From: Tsukamurella asaccharolytica
GTDB lineage: Bacteria > Actinomycetota > Actinomycetes > Mycobacteriales > Mycobacteriaceae
Assembly: GCF_007858435.1 (NCBI RefSeq)
Contig: NZ_VIGW01000010.1
Span: forward strand, 39,217 to 103,216
Length of the DNA stretch: 64,000 nucleotides
Direction of reading: 5' to 3'
Positions within the stretch are counted from its first letter, which is position 1. The number at the start of each line of letters is the position of its first letter. Of the stretch, positions 28,862 through 37,431 are shown piece by piece. The notes beneath the pieces are model-generated. The model worked only from the letters and a program-made list of their open reading frames with translations, was not told the origin of the DNA and made no database searches. The translations under genes were made by a program, and so were the position numbers.

Positions 28862-29881
28862 ATGGGTCGGGGCATCGCAATCGCACTACTGTCGGGTTTC
28901 GCTTTCGCGATGTCCGGGCCCTTCGGCAAGCCCCTGCTCGAGGCCGGGTGGAGCCCGGCGGGTGTGGTGCTGGTGCGCATCTGGATCGCGGCGATCGTCA
29001 CGCTGATCCCGATGCTCCTCGTCGGGCGGGCTCGCCTGGCGACGCTGCGGCACGCACCGTTCACCGTGCTCGCGTACGGGTTGCTCGCCGTGCTCGGCGT
29101 GCAGCTGGCGTACTTCAACGCCATCGCACACATGTCGGTCACCGTCGCGCTGCTCATCGAGTTCTCCGCGCCGCTGCTGGTGCTGGTGTACCTGTGGGTC
29201 CGGTTCGGGCGGCGCCCCACGCTGCGCACGATGCTCGGCGCGGCGCTGGCCGTTGCGGGACTGGTCGCGGTCGTGGGCGCGGCCTCCGGCAGCGCCGTCG
29301 TCACCCCGACCGGCCTGGCCTGGGCTTTCGTCTCGTTGGTCGGCCTCGCCGCGTACTTCCTGCTCGCCGAGGACGGGACCCGGGTCGACGACCTCGACGT
29401 CGCGGGCGATGAGGGCGCCAAGCCCGCCGTCGACCAGCTCGCGCTCGCCGTCGGGGGCCTGCTGGTGGGCGCCGTGGTGCTGTCGCTGACGTCGCTCGCC
29501 GGGCTCACGCCCGTCCGCGTCTCGACCGCCCCCGTCGTACTCGGCGCCCTCGGCGTGACGCCGTGGTGGGTGCCCGCGCTGGTGATCGGTGCGGTCGCCA
29601 CGGGCCTGGCGTACCTCGCGGGGATTCTCGCCATCAACATGGTGGGCCCCACACTGGCGTCGTTCCTCGCCTTCTCCGAGGTGGTCGCCTCGGGTGCCGT
29701 GGCCTGGCTCATGCTGGGCGAAGCTCTCACCCCGGTGCAGATCGCCGGCGCCGTGGCGATCGTCGCCGGCGTGATCGCGGTCAAGCGGGGCGAGCAGCGC
29801 GGAACGGCCGACGGTCCGCGGCCGGCCGAGCCAGCCAGTCCGCGCGATGCAGCTCGTACTCCACCCGCGCGTACGGCGTGA
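28862..29881 (+). CDS. EamA-family drug/metabolite transporter
   Basis: A 339-residue inner-membrane protein with ten hydrophobic helices arranged as two EamA repeats (about residues 3-140 and 150-310), each ending in a conserved Glu/Pro-type turn (VALLIEFSAPLLVLVY; SEVVASGAVAWLMLGEAL). Family members export amino acids, nucleosides or drugs. The ATG follows GGAGG at 28851-28855. It is divergent from the CGNR regulator and shares its repeat-containing control region. Its last 101 bases overlap the GNAT gene on the other strand; the overlapped part encodes a non-conserved polar tail. Confidence 0.88.
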   Translation: MGRGIAIALLSGFAFAMSGPFGKPLLEAGWSPAGVVLVRIWIAAIVTLIPMLLVGRARLATLRHAPFTVLAYGLLAVLGVQLAYFNAIAHMSVTVALLIEFSAPLLVLVYLWVRFGRRPTLRTMLGAALAVAGLVAVVGAASGSAVVTPTGLAWAFVSLVGLAAYFLLAEDGTRVDDLDVAGDEGAKPAVDQLALAVGGLLVGAVVLSLTSLAGLTPVRVSTAPVVLGALGVTPWWVPALVIGAVATGLAYLAGILAINMVGPTLASFLAFSEVVASGAVAWLMLGEALTPVQIAGAVAIVAGVIAVKRGEQRGTADGPRPAEPASPRDAARTPPARTA

Positions 29882-30299
29882 GGTCGGCGTCGCCTTCGGC
29901 GTCGAGGTCCACCTCGCCCTGCAGTGACTCCCAGTCGAGCATGGCGATGTCCAACTGCTGCATGCCCAGGCCCGCCAGCACCCGCCGCGACGCGAGGTTC
30001 GACCACGCGGTGGAGGCGTAGATCCGCCCCGTGAGGCCGCGCTCGAGGGCGTGGCCCACCAGCGCGTGGGCGGCCTCGGCGCAGAAGCCCCGTCGACGGT
30101 GCGCGTCCGCGACCGCGTAGCTCAGCTCGAGTCCCCGTGCGCGACTGTGCCGGGACGCGCGCAGCGCGATCCTGCCCAGCGTGCGGCGACTGTGCCGGTC
30201 GACGATGTGGAAGCGCCCATCGGCCTCGGCGGCGGTGTCGGCGGCAGGGGCGAGGTGAAGGCGAGCCGTCTCGATGTGGACCCGCAAATCTCCCCGCAC
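29781..30299 (-). CDS. GNAT-family N-acetyltransferase (RimJ/RimL-like)
   Basis: A 172-residue acyl-CoA-dependent acetyltransferase. The acetyl-CoA pyrophosphate loop is visible as DAHRRRGFCAEAAHALV, and the C-terminal GNAT elements as STAWSNLASRRVLAGLGMQQ, with the Asn-x-x-S-R-x-V-L block typical of RimJ/RimL enzymes. The substrate (N-terminus of a protein, antibiotic or metabolite) is unknown. The C-terminal 34 codons overlap the end of the EamA gene in antisense. The start is near 30299, close to the first beta strand (IETARLHL). Confidence 0.85.
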   Translation of the reverse strand: MRGDLRVHIETARLHLAPAADTAAEADGRFHIVDRHSRRTLGRIALRASRHSRARGLELSYAVADAHRRRGFCAEAAHALVGHALERGLTGRIYASTAWSNLASRRVLAGLGMQQLDIAMLDWESLQGEVDLDAEGDADLTPYARVEYELHRADWLARPAADRRPFRAARPA

Positions 30300-30391
30300 G
30301 GCGCCCAGCGTAACCGTTCGGTCGCGGGTCCCGGCGCAGTTGGCGCGGGTGTCGCGACGTCCGTGCGCCGTCGGCTGCCATACTGTCCGGC

Positions 30392-31264
30392 GTGACGTAC
30401 CGAATCGCTCTTGCCACCTCCGCGGCGCAACCGGACAGTGACGACCGCGGCCAGGAGATCCTCGCCGCCCTCCGTGCCGCCGGTCACGAGGCCGAGTCCG
30501 TCGTGTGGTCCGATTCCGCCGTCGACTGGGAGCAGTTCGACGCGGTCGTGATCGCCGGCGCCTGGGACTACGCGCAGCGCTACGACGATTTCCTCGGGTG
30601 GGCCTGGCGCGCCGCCGCGCAGACGCTCGTGCTCAACCCGGAGCCTCTGGTGCGCTGGTACGCGGACAAGCGCTACCTGCGCGACTACGGGTCCGAGGGT
30701 ATCCCGATCGTGCCGACGCAGTTCATCACGGTGCACGACGCCACGCTGGACCACGACTACCTCGGCACCGACCATGTGGTGCGCCCGTCGATCAGCGGAG
30801 GCCTCGCGCAGTCCTTCCGCTTCGGTCCTGGCGACGACGACGCGAGCCGCGCCAAGCTCGACGAGATCAAGGCGTCGGGCAGTAGCGTCATGGTCTTCCC
30901 GTACTCGGTCGAGGCCGGCGGCGTCTCGCTGGTCTACATCGGCGGCGAGTACAGCCACGCCTTCGGCCGCGACCTGGCCGCCGAGGTCAACGCGGAGCCC
31001 GTCGAGGGCCGTCCGGTGGAGGCGGTCGTCGACGCGGAGCCCACGGACGCCGAGCGCGCCCTCGCGGACGCCGCGCTCAAGCCGATCGATCCCGCGAACC
31101 CGCCCCTGTACGTGCGGGTCGACCTCGTGCGCACCCCCGGGGGCGAGCCTGTGATCCTCGAGGTCCAGGTCGTTCAGCCCGATCTGCACCTCGAGCGGCT
31201 CGGCGGCGGTGCGGAGAAGTTCGCGCAGGCCGTTGTCGCGCGCATCGCGGCCGAGAAGGCCTGA
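30392..31264 (+). CDS. ATP-grasp domain protein
   Basis: A 290-residue soluble protein of the RimK/glutathione-synthetase-like ATP-grasp group. The N-terminal pre-ATP-grasp part ends at NPEPLVRWYADKRYLRDYG, the ATP-binding Lys region; HVVRPSISGG is the second nucleotide-binding strand, and YVRVDLVRTPGGEPVILEVQ with its acidic metal ligands closes the site. Proteins of this type form peptide or amide bonds using ATP. The start is a GTG close to the first strand. It is a single gene with a strong terminator after it; substrates are unknown. Confidence 0.82.
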   Translation: MTYRIALATSAAQPDSDDRGQEILAALRAAGHEAESVVWSDSAVDWEQFDAVVIAGAWDYAQRYDDFLGWAWRAAAQTLVLNPEPLVRWYADKRYLRDYGSEGIPIVPTQFITVHDATLDHDYLGTDHVVRPSISGGLAQSFRFGPGDDDASRAKLDEIKASGSSVMVFPYSVEAGGVSLVYIGGEYSHAFGRDLAAEVNAEPVEGRPVEAVVDAEPTDAERALADAALKPIDPANPPLYVRVDLVRTPGGEPVILEVQVVQPDLHLERLGGGAEKFAQAVVARIAAEKA

Positions 31265-31283
31265 CCAGCACATCGTCGCTCGT

Positions 31284-31316
31284 GCAGCCCCCGTCCGGAC
31301 TCCGGACGGGGGCTGC
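31284..31316 (+). terminator. Terminator of the ATP-grasp gene
   Basis: Near-perfect palindrome of 16+16 bases (GCAGCCCCCGTCCGGA and complement around one base), about 20 bases after the stop and followed by GTCGTTCC. Confidence 0.75.
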
Positions 31317-31348
31317 GTCGTTCCCAGGGGGGGTTGCCTAAGAATGCA

Positions 31349-31364
31349 TCACGATATATCGTGA
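31349..31364. promoter_or_regulatory. Probable PadR operator
   Basis: Perfect 16-bp palindrome TCACGATATATCGTGA, an island of A/T in this GC-rich DNA, 50 bases before the PadR gene. A TTGCCT at 31334-31339 may be the -35 element, which would place the palindrome over the -10 region. Suits autorepression by the PadR protein. Confidence 0.72.
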
Positions 31365-31413
31365 ACGCATCGGGTCGCGAACGGTGCGGCCCCTTACCGA
31401 AAGGAGTGCCACC

Positions 31414-32142
31414 ATGCGTAGGCACACTCACGACGATCAGCGATTCGAGGGCCGTTGGGCCCGCTCCTGCGACGACCGGTTCGAGGGCCGGTTCGACGGC
31501 CGGTTCCGCCAGGGAGGCTTCCCCGGCGGGCCCGGCTTCGGCCCCGGCGGCCCCGGCCCGTTCGGCCCCGGAGGTCCCGGTGGCCACGGCGGCCACGGGC
31601 GCGGCGGCCATCGCGGCCGCGGACGCCGCGGCGTCCAGCGCGGCGACGTCCGGATCGCGGTTCTCACGCTCCTGGCGGCCGAACCCATGCACGGCTACCA
31701 GATCGTCTCCTCGATCGAGGAGCGCACGGCCGGGGCCTGGAAGCCCAGCCCCGGCGCCATCTACCCCACGCTCAGCCAGCTCGAGGACGAGGGGCTGATC
31801 ACCATCGAGCGGGAGAACGGCCGCAAGGTCGCCACGCTCACCGCCGCGGGCCGCGAGTACGTCGAGACCGACCTCGCCGACGCGCCGGATCCCTTCGCCG
31901 GGTTCGACGGCGGCTCGGCCGAGCGGGGCCACCTCCGCGAAACGCTGCGCGAGCTGCACGAAGTCACCCGCCGGGTGGCCCGTACCGGCAACGCGGAGCA
32001 GACCGCCGCGGTCGACACCATCCTCGGCGACGCGATCAAGCAGGTCTACCTGCTGCTGGCCGGCGTGGACCGCACGCCGCCGGCCGCGAACCCCGATGCC
32101 GAGAGCACGGCTACGGCCGATCCGGAGCCGGGCGAGCAGTAG
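31414..32142 (+). CDS. PadR-family transcriptional regulator with Gly/Pro-rich N-terminal tail
   Basis: A 242-residue protein. Residues 1-75 are a disordered tail of Gly, Pro, Phe, His and Arg (GGPGFGPGGPGPFGPGG within it). A PadR winged helix occupies about 78-155, with the family block LAAEPMHGYQIVSSIEERT and PSPGAIYPTLSQLEDEGLI. A coiled dimerisation part and an acidic tail follow. The ATG at 31414 has AAGGAG upstream. A perfect palindrome in its promoter suggests it represses itself. No efflux pump, the usual PadR target, is adjacent. The last 32 bases overlap the end of modC on the opposite strand. Confidence 0.88.
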   Translation: MRRHTHDDQRFEGRWARSCDDRFEGRFDGRFRQGGFPGGPGFGPGGPGPFGPGGPGGHGGHGRGGHRGRGRRGVQRGDVRIAVLTLLAAEPMHGYQIVSSIEERTAGAWKPSPGAIYPTLSQLEDEGLITIERENGRKVATLTAAGREYVETDLADAPDPFAGFDGGSAERGHLRETLRELHEVTRRVARTGNAEQTAAVDTILGDAIKQVYLLLAGVDRTPPAANPDAESTATADPEPGEQ

Positions 32143-33100
32143 CCGCCCGCCGCGCCCGCGCCGGGTCGGGGCGAAGCCGCACGACGTCGCCGGGGTGCAG
32201 ATCCCGGTAGCGCTCCGCCGGCAGCTCCGCGACCAACGCGGTCCCGTCCTCGACGGTGGCGGTCACGCGGCAGCGTCCGCCCGCCACCGTCACCTCGACC
32301 ACGGTGGCGGGCCGCCCGTCACCGTCGGTCCCGTCGACGCGCACCGCGTCCGGCGGGAAGACCCACACCCCGTCGCCGTCCGGCAGCAGGTTCATCCCTG
32401 CCAGCCGGGCGGCGAACGGCGTCGCGGGGGAGAGCAGGAGCTCGGCGGCGGGGCGGCGATCGACCACCCGCCCACCCTCGAGGACCGCGGCCTCGTCTGC
32501 GAGGGCCACCACATCGGCCGCGTCGTGCGTGATCAGGAGGCACGTCCGATCCCGCAGCAGCGCCCGCAACAGTCCGCGCACCTCGGCCCGCGCCGAGACG
32601 TCCAGCGCCGACAGCGGCTCGTCGAGCAGCAGCACCTCGGGCTCCGCGGCCAGGGCCCGGGCCAGCGCGACGCGCTGCGTCTGGCCGCCGCTGAGCTCGT
32701 TCGGCCGCCGGCCGGCGAGGTGATCCGCCCCCACGGCCTCGAGCCAGCGGTCGGCCGCGGCCGCCGCGGCCCGACGGTCCGCGCCCGCGCTGCGGGGAGC
32801 GAAGGCCACGTTCGCGCGCACCCGCAGGTGGGGGAAGAGCCGCGCCGTCTGGCCCAGCAGCGCGACCCGGCGGCGGTGCGCCGGGATCCACGTGCCCCCG
32901 TCGAAGACCGTCCGGCCGCCGACGGTGACGCGTCCGGCGCCGGGCCGCACCAGGCCGGCAACGGTGCCCGCGACGGTCGACTTGCCCGCGCCGTTGGGGC
33001 CGAGCAGGGCCAGCGTGCGGCCCGCGGGGACCGCGAAGGCCGCCTCGACGCCCCGATCCGCGACGGCGACGTCGACCTCCAAGCCCGGAACCTCCGTCAT
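32111..33100 (-). CDS. modC: Molybdate ABC transporter ATP-binding protein
   Basis: ATPase of the molybdate importer, 329 residues. Walker A is GPNGAGKST, the signature [15 protein letters not shown] and Walker [12 protein letters not shown]. The last 70 residues form a TOBE/MOP-like domain that can bind oxyanion ([13 protein letters not shown]). The ATG overlaps the modB stop as ATGA. It is the last gene of modABC, matching Rv1859 in order. Its 3' end overlaps the PadR gene by 32 bases. Confidence 0.93.
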   Translation of the reverse strand: MTEVPGLEVDVAVADRGVEAAFAVPAGRTLALLGPNGAGKSTVAGTVAGLVRPGAGRVTVGGRTVFDGGTWIPAHRRRVALLGQTARLFPHLRVRANVAFAPRSAGADRRAAAAAADRWLEAVGADHLAGRRPNELSGGQTQRVALARALAAEPEVLLLDEPLSALDVSARAEVRGLLRALLRDRTCLLITHDAADVVALADEAAVLEGGRVVDRRPAAELLLSPATPFAARLAGMNLLPDGDGVWVFPPDAVRVDGTDGDGRPATVVEVTVAGGRCRVTATVEDGTALVAELPAERYRDLHPGDVVRLRPDPARARRAATARPAPDRP

Positions 33101-33897
33101 CGGCGCCACGCGCGGACCCCGTACACCCCGGAGACGATGACCGCGGCCGCCGCCAGGAGCACCAGCGAGAGCGCCACCGCCGCCTGCGGATCGGTCTCGT
33201 TGCGCAGGTAGATCTCCAACGGCAGGGTGCGCGTGGTCCCGGCGAGGGACCCCGCGAACGTGAGCGTCGCGCCGAACTCGCCGAGCGCCCGCGCGAAGGT
33301 CAGCACCACGCCCGAGGCGATTGACGGCAGCACCAGCGGCAGCGTGACGCGCCGCAGCACGACCGACGGGGGCGCGCCGAGGGTCGCCGCCGTGTGCTCG
33401 AAATCCGTTCCCAGCGTGCGCAGCGCGCCCTCCACCGCCAGTACGAGGAAGGGCAGCGCGACGAAGGCCTGCGCGAGCACCACGGCCACCGTCGTGAAGG
33501 CGATGTGCCCGCCGATGCCGCCGTACTGGCCCACCAGACCGCGTCGCCCGAAGGCGTAGAGCAGCGCGATGCCGCCGACCACGGGCGGCAGCACCAGCGG
33601 CAGCAGCACCAGCGGCCGCAGCACTCCGACGAACCGGGAGCGGCTGCGCGCCAGGACCACCCCCAGCGGCACGCCGAGCACGATGCACACCGCGGTGGCG
33701 GCGAGGGAGGTCTGCAGTGAGAGCGTCAGCGCCGTGCGCGAGTCCGGGGAGGTGACCAGCTCGCCGAACCGCGGCCAATCGACCTTCGCCACGATCGCGA
33801 CCAGCGGGACCAGCACGAAGGCGGCCCCGAGTGCGGCCGGGACGACGATCCAGCGCGGGTACCCGGTGATGGGGGTGGCGCGGGCCGGCGGGGTCAG
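33097..33897 (-). CDS. modB: Molybdate ABC transporter permease (CTG start)
   Basis: Membrane subunit of the molybdate importer, about 266 residues with six helices. The ATPase-coupling loop is [20 protein letters not shown], and the family end [14 protein letters not shown] is intact. No ATG, GTG or TTG lies in frame before the first helix ([18 protein letters not shown]); the first GTG would remove half of that helix. The only start giving the family length of about 264 is a CTG at 33897 that overlaps the modA stop as CTGA, mirroring the ATGA overlap used by modC. I infer coupled initiation at this CTG. Confidence 0.9.
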   Translation of the reverse strand: MTPPARATPITGYPRWIVVPAALGAAFVLVPLVAIVAKVDWPRFGELVTSPDSRTALTLSLQTSLAATAVCIVLGVPLGVVLARSRSRFVGVLRPLVLLPLVLPPVVGGIALLYAFGRRGLVGQYGGIGGHIAFTTVAVVLAQAFVALPFLVLAVEGALRTLGTDFEHTAATLGAPPSVVLRRVTLPLVLPSIASGVVLTFARALGEFGATLTFAGSLAGTTRTLPLEIYLRNETDPQAAVALSLVLLAAAAVIVSGVYGVRAWRR

Positions 33898-34667
33898 TTC
33901 GGTGCCCCGAATCCGGCGTCCGCGAGCGCCGCCCGACCCTGGGGGCCGCGGACGAACTCGACGAACCGCTGCGCGCCGACGGCGTTCTTCGCGGCGGCGA
34001 GCGGCGCGATGGGGTAGACGTTGACCGCACCGTCGGCCTGCGCGAAATCGACGGACCCGACGGCGCCGTTCGCGCCCTTGACGTCGGTGCGGTAGACCAG
34101 GCCCGCGTCGGCCTGCCCGTGCCGGACCTTGGCAAGGACGCTGGAGACGGAATCCTCCTCGCTCACCGGCGCGAGGGTCACTCCGGCCGCCCTCGTGACC
34201 TTCGCGGTCGCGGTGCCGCACGGCACGGGCTGCGCGCACACGACCACGGACATGCCGGGCTTCGCCAGGTCGGCGAGCGCGGCGATGCCCTTCGGGTTGC
34301 CCGGCGCGGTGGCGATGGTGAGCACGTTGGTGGCGAAGGGCTGTGGACCGGTGACCAGGGACGCCGCCCTGGCCTTGTCCATCGTGGGCGTATCGGCGGA
34401 CGCGAAGACATCCGCCGGCGCGCCCTGCGTGAGCTGGGTGAGCAGGCCGGAGGATCCGCCGAAGGAGAACTTCACCGTGGTGCCGGGGTTGCGTTCGCCG
34501 AACTGCGCGCCGAGCTTGTCGAACGCCGCCTGCAGGCTCGCCGCGGCGTAGACGATCACGGTGCCCGTCCCGGCCGCCGACGACGCGCTCTCGGGTGTGG
34601 TCGATGTCGAGCAGCCGGAGAGGCTCGCCGCGAGGACGGCAGCGGCGAGGACACGGACGGCGCGCAT
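33894..34667 (-). CDS. modA: Molybdate-binding lipoprotein
   Basis: Periplasmic-side binding protein of the molybdate importer, 257 residues, anchored as a lipoprotein by the lipobox SLSGC (Cys19). Family blocks are clear: [20 protein letters not shown] at the mature start, [20 protein letters not shown] with the oxyanion-contacting Ser residues, and [12 protein letters not shown]. The ATG has GGGAG upstream. It is the first gene of modABC and is divergent from a thioesterase with 49 bases between. No molybdate riboswitch or ModE-like site was recognised in that short gap. Confidence 0.94.
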   Translation of the reverse strand: MRAVRVLAAAVLAASLSGCSTSTTPESASSAAGTGTVIVYAAASLQAAFDKLGAQFGERNPGTTVKFSFGGSSGLLTQLTQGAPADVFASADTPTMDKARAASLVTGPQPFATNVLTIATAPGNPKGIAALADLAKPGMSVVVCAQPVPCGTATAKVTRAAGVTLAPVSEEDSVSSVLAKVRHGQADAGLVYRTDVKGANGAVGSVDFAQADGAVNVYPIAPLAAAKNAVGAQRFVEFVRGPQGRAALADAGFGAPN

Positions 34668-34716
34668 GACGACTCCCGGTGACGGTGGACGGCTTCCGAT
34701 GGTCGAGACTATCCCC

Positions 34717-35151
34717 ATGGCAACTCACGAGGTGACGGTCCCGCTGCGGTGGTCCGACATGGACGCGCTCCAGCACATCAACAACGTCGCGGTGATGCGG
34801 TTGCTGGAGGAGGCCCGCATCCGGTTCCTGACGGGCCACCTCTCGCAGTCCGGCGACGCGAAGGTCACGATGTTCGTCGCGCATCAGGAGATCGATTATC
34901 TGACGCCGCTGCTCTACTCGCCGGAGCCGGTGCGGATCGTCCTGAGCGTCACGCGGATCGGCCGCTCGGGTTTCGACTTGGGTTACGAGGTCATCGACGA
35001 CGACGGCGCCGTGGCGGCCATCGCCGAGACCTCCATGGTCGTGGTCGACGGTGCCGGCCGCCCGACCCCTCTGCCCGCCGAGCTGCGCACGGAGCTCGGC
35101 GCACTCGTCGGCGATCCGGTGCCGTTCCGGCGGCGTCGCGTCTCCGTCTAG
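34717..35151 (+). CDS. Acyl-CoA thioesterase, 4HBT/YbgC-like hotdog
   Basis: A 144-residue hotdog thioesterase. The catalytic Asp motif is seen in [20 protein letters not shown], the standard 4-hydroxybenzoyl-CoA/YbgC signature with Asp followed by D-x-x-x-H-x-N. The body strand is [14 protein letters not shown]. The ATG at 34717 is chosen over an in-frame ATG six codons upstream, because the domain's first strand begins at residue 5. Neither has a strong ribosome site. It is divergent from modA; no functional link is evident. Confidence 0.87.
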   Translation: MATHEVTVPLRWSDMDALQHINNVAVMRLLEEARIRFLTGHLSQSGDAKVTMFVAHQEIDYLTPLLYSPEPVRIVLSVTRIGRSGFDLGYEVIDDDGAVAAIAETSMVVVDGAGRPTPLPAELRTELGALVGDPVPFRRRRVSV

Positions 35152-35208
35152 GCGATGCGCGCGCCCGCGGCCGGCGCGAGATCCGTCATTCCGCCCGACG
35201 GTGCGCCG

Positions 35209-36057
35209 TCACCGCGCGGCGAGGCGGGCCGCGGCGGCGGCGCCGACGAGGACCGACGCGAGCACCGCGACGCCGTGCCAGCCGCTCGTCGTGACGGTCT
35301 CGCCGAGGACGACGGCGCCGAGCGCCGCCGCACACAGCGGCTCGGCGAGCGTGATCGCCGGCAGGGAGGCGGAGATCGGGGCCGGCTGGAAGGCCCGCTG
35401 TTGCAGGTACATCGCGCCGAGCCCGCTCAGCACGAGGACGAGTAGCCGCCAGTCGGTGAGCAGCCGGAGCGTGTTCGCGACGAAATCCGTGTGCTCGTAG
35501 GACGTGAGCACCGGCTTCGTCAGCACCGTCGCGACCCCGAACAGTACGCCCGAGGCCACGCCGAACGACAGGGCCCGCACCGGACCCGGGAGCGCCCGCA
35601 CCAGGCCGGCGCCCGTCGCGATCGCCGCGACCGCTCCCACGACGATGAGCGCGGGAAGCCACGTGGTGCCGGGGGCGTCGGTGACGCCGTCGGTGGGCCG
35701 CCCCGCGAGGAGGAACACCGCGAGCGCGGCGGCCAGCACTGCCGCGTAGGTCCACTCGCGGGCGGTGACCCTGGTGTCGTTGAGCAGCGCCGAGACGGGG
35801 AGCGCGAACAGCAGGGCCGCGACGATCAGCGGCTGCACCACGAGGACGGGGCCGAGGGCCAGCGCCCACGCCTGGAAGGCGTACCCGCCCAAGTCGCCGA
35901 GCAGGCCGAGCCACCAACGCGGCCGGCGGATCAACTCGGCGATGAGCGCGTCGCCCTCGTCCACGGTGGCCGCCTCCGCCTGCTGGGCGGCGGAACCGCA
36001 CGCGAAGAGGAAGGCGGCGATGAGGGCGAGGAAAACCGAGGCCGTGGTGGCGGTCAC
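35209..36057 (-). CDS. DMT-family transporter
   Basis: A 282-residue membrane protein with about nine to ten helices. The early helix LALIAAFLFACGSAAQQAEA and the pattern QAWALALGPVLVVQPLIVAA and LAEPLCAAALGAVVLGE identify the DMT/NIPA-like actinobacterial subgroup. The substrate is unknown; relatives have been linked to cations or small metabolites. It stands alone, convergent with the preceding thioesterase and divergent from the SRPBCC gene. Confidence 0.82.
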   Translation of the reverse strand: MTATTASVFLALIAAFLFACGSAAQQAEAATVDEGDALIAELIRRPRWWLGLLGDLGGYAFQAWALALGPVLVVQPLIVAALLFALPVSALLNDTRVTAREWTYAAVLAAALAVFLLAGRPTDGVTDAPGTTWLPALIVVGAVAAIATGAGLVRALPGPVRALSFGVASGVLFGVATVLTKPVLTSYEHTDFVANTLRLLTDWRLLVLVLSGLGAMYLQQRAFQPAPISASLPAITLAEPLCAAALGAVVLGETVTTSGWHGVAVLASVLVGAAAAARLAAR

Positions 36058-36136
36058 GCGTGAAATCTACGCTCGCCCGAGCGGGCGCCGCGCCACAGGC
36101 TAAGTTCGACAGCAGCAACACGCGAAGGAGGATGAC

Positions 36137-36568
36137 GTGGCGAAGGTTGAAAGCACCGTTGAGGTGGCGCTCCCCCCGGACGAGGCCTGGGCGAAGGCTG
36201 CGGACCTGGAGACGCTGCCGCAGTGGGTGACCCTGCACGACGGCTGGCGCGGCCCCCTGCCGGAGCTGGCGAAGGGCGCGAAGATCGCGTGCGTGGTGAA
36301 GGTGAAGAACTTCCGCAATCGAGTCGACTGGACCATCACCTCGTACGATCCGCCCCGCACGCTGGTGCTCGACGGCAAGGGCGTGGCCGGCACCAAGTAC
36401 AAGCTCACCGTGGCGATCGCGCCCAAGGGGAGCGGCTCCACGATCTCCTTGCGCGCCGACCTGGGCGGCGCGCCCCTGTTCGGTCCCATCGGCGCGACGG
36501 TCGCGCGGGCCCTCAAGGGCGACATCGCGGCATCGCTCGCTAACTTCAAGCGCCTGTACGAGCACTGA
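36137..36568 (+). CDS. SRPBCC protein of the Rv0910 toxin type
   Basis: A 143-residue START-like helix-grip protein. Size and several segments (VEVALPPDEAWAKAADLE, RVDWTITSYDPPRTLVLDGKG and GGAPLFGPIGATVARALKGD) follow the mycobacterial Rv0910 family, which acts as the toxin of the Rv0909-Rv0910 pair. No antitoxin gene is adjacent; an MT0933/Rv0909-like gene lies at 8346-8597. The ATG follows GAAGGAGGA. It precedes the HAD hydrolase by 25 bases and may be co-transcribed with it. Toxic activity is unproven; a lipid- or ligand-binding role is equally possible. Confidence 0.75.
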   Translation: MAKVESTVEVALPPDEAWAKAADLETLPQWVTLHDGWRGPLPELAKGAKIACVVKVKNFRNRVDWTITSYDPPRTLVLDGKGVAGTKYKLTVAIAPKGSGSTISLRADLGGAPLFGPIGATVARALKGDIAASLANFKRLYEH

Positions 36569-36593
36569 CGGGCGGACACGGGAGGGTGGTCGC

Positions 36594-37400
36594 GTGGAAC
36601 TCACGGATCTGGTCGGAGCCGCGGTCCGCGGCGGCCTGAACTGGAGCGCGGAGACCGTCGCCCGGCTGCGCCACCGCGCCGGTGTCGACGGTCCGCGGCC
36701 CTGCGACGGGCTCATCCTCGACATCGACGACACCCTCATCGACACCGACGCCGCCCTGCGCACCGCGGCCCGAGCGGCCGCGCTGGAGGTGTGGCCGAGG
36801 TCGAACGCCACGGTGCGCGAGCGCTTCGCAGAGCTCTTCCTCTCCGACCCCGGCGGCGTCTTCGGGCGGTACACCGCGGGAGAGCTGCGCTTCCACGAGA
36901 TGCGGAAGGCCCGGATCGCCGTGGCCGCCGAGCGGTCCGGCCTGCTGTGGGAGGCCCGGCGGTACCGCCGGTTCTGCAGCGGCTTCGACCCGGCCTTCGC
37001 GGCGGCGCAGCACCTCTTCCCGGATGCGATGCCCGCGGTCGAAGCCGCCGAGCGGTGGGGGATCACGGTCGTGCTCCTCACCAATTCGTCCTCGCCGGCG
37101 ACCCGGATGAAGCTCCAGGTCCTCGGGGTCTCGGACCGCTTCGAGCGGGTCGTCACCACGGATACCCTGGGCATCGGCAAGCCGGATCCCAGCGTCTTCC
37201 TGCACGCCTGTGAGCTCGCCGGCGCCTCCCCGCCGGCGTGCGTCGCGGTGGGCGACAACTACGTGAACGACGTGCTCGCCGCGCGGGAGGCGGGCCTGCG
37301 GGGCCTGTGGCTCGACCGGTCGGGTCGCGGCGCCGGCGGGGAACCGCCGGCCATCCGCTCGCTCGCCGAGCTCCCCGCCGCCCTGACCCGGTCGGTCTGA
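36594..37400 (+). CDS. HAD-superfamily hydrolase
   Basis: A 268-residue phosphatase-like enzyme with all HAD motifs: LILDIDDTLIDTD (nucleophile and general acid Asp), VVLLTNSSSPATR (motif II), GIGKPDPSVF (motif III Lys) and VGDNYVNDVLAAREAG (motif IV). A helical cap lies between motifs I and II. The start is a GTG with GGAGGG upstream. It ends 31 bases before recC in the same direction and may be co-transcribed with the repair operon, but no functional tie is known. Confidence 0.87.
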   Translation: MELTDLVGAAVRGGLNWSAETVARLRHRAGVDGPRPCDGLILDIDDTLIDTDAALRTAARAAALEVWPRSNATVRERFAELFLSDPGGVFGRYTAGELRFHEMRKARIAVAAERSGLLWEARRYRRFCSGFDPAFAAAQHLFPDAMPAVEAAERWGITVVLLTNSSSPATRMKLQVLGVSDRFERVVTTDTLGIGKPDPSVFLHACELAGASPPACVAVGDNYVNDVLAAREAGLRGLWLDRSGRGAGGEPPAIRSLAELPAALTRSV

Positions 37401-37431
37401 ATTGTCGGCGGCTCGTGCTAGAACTGCGCCC

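Noticed and set aside
32111-34135. A fused ModB-ModC-like protein from a long open frame
   Set aside because: The frame upstream of 33100 is a shadow of modB; modC has its own ATG at an ATGA junction.
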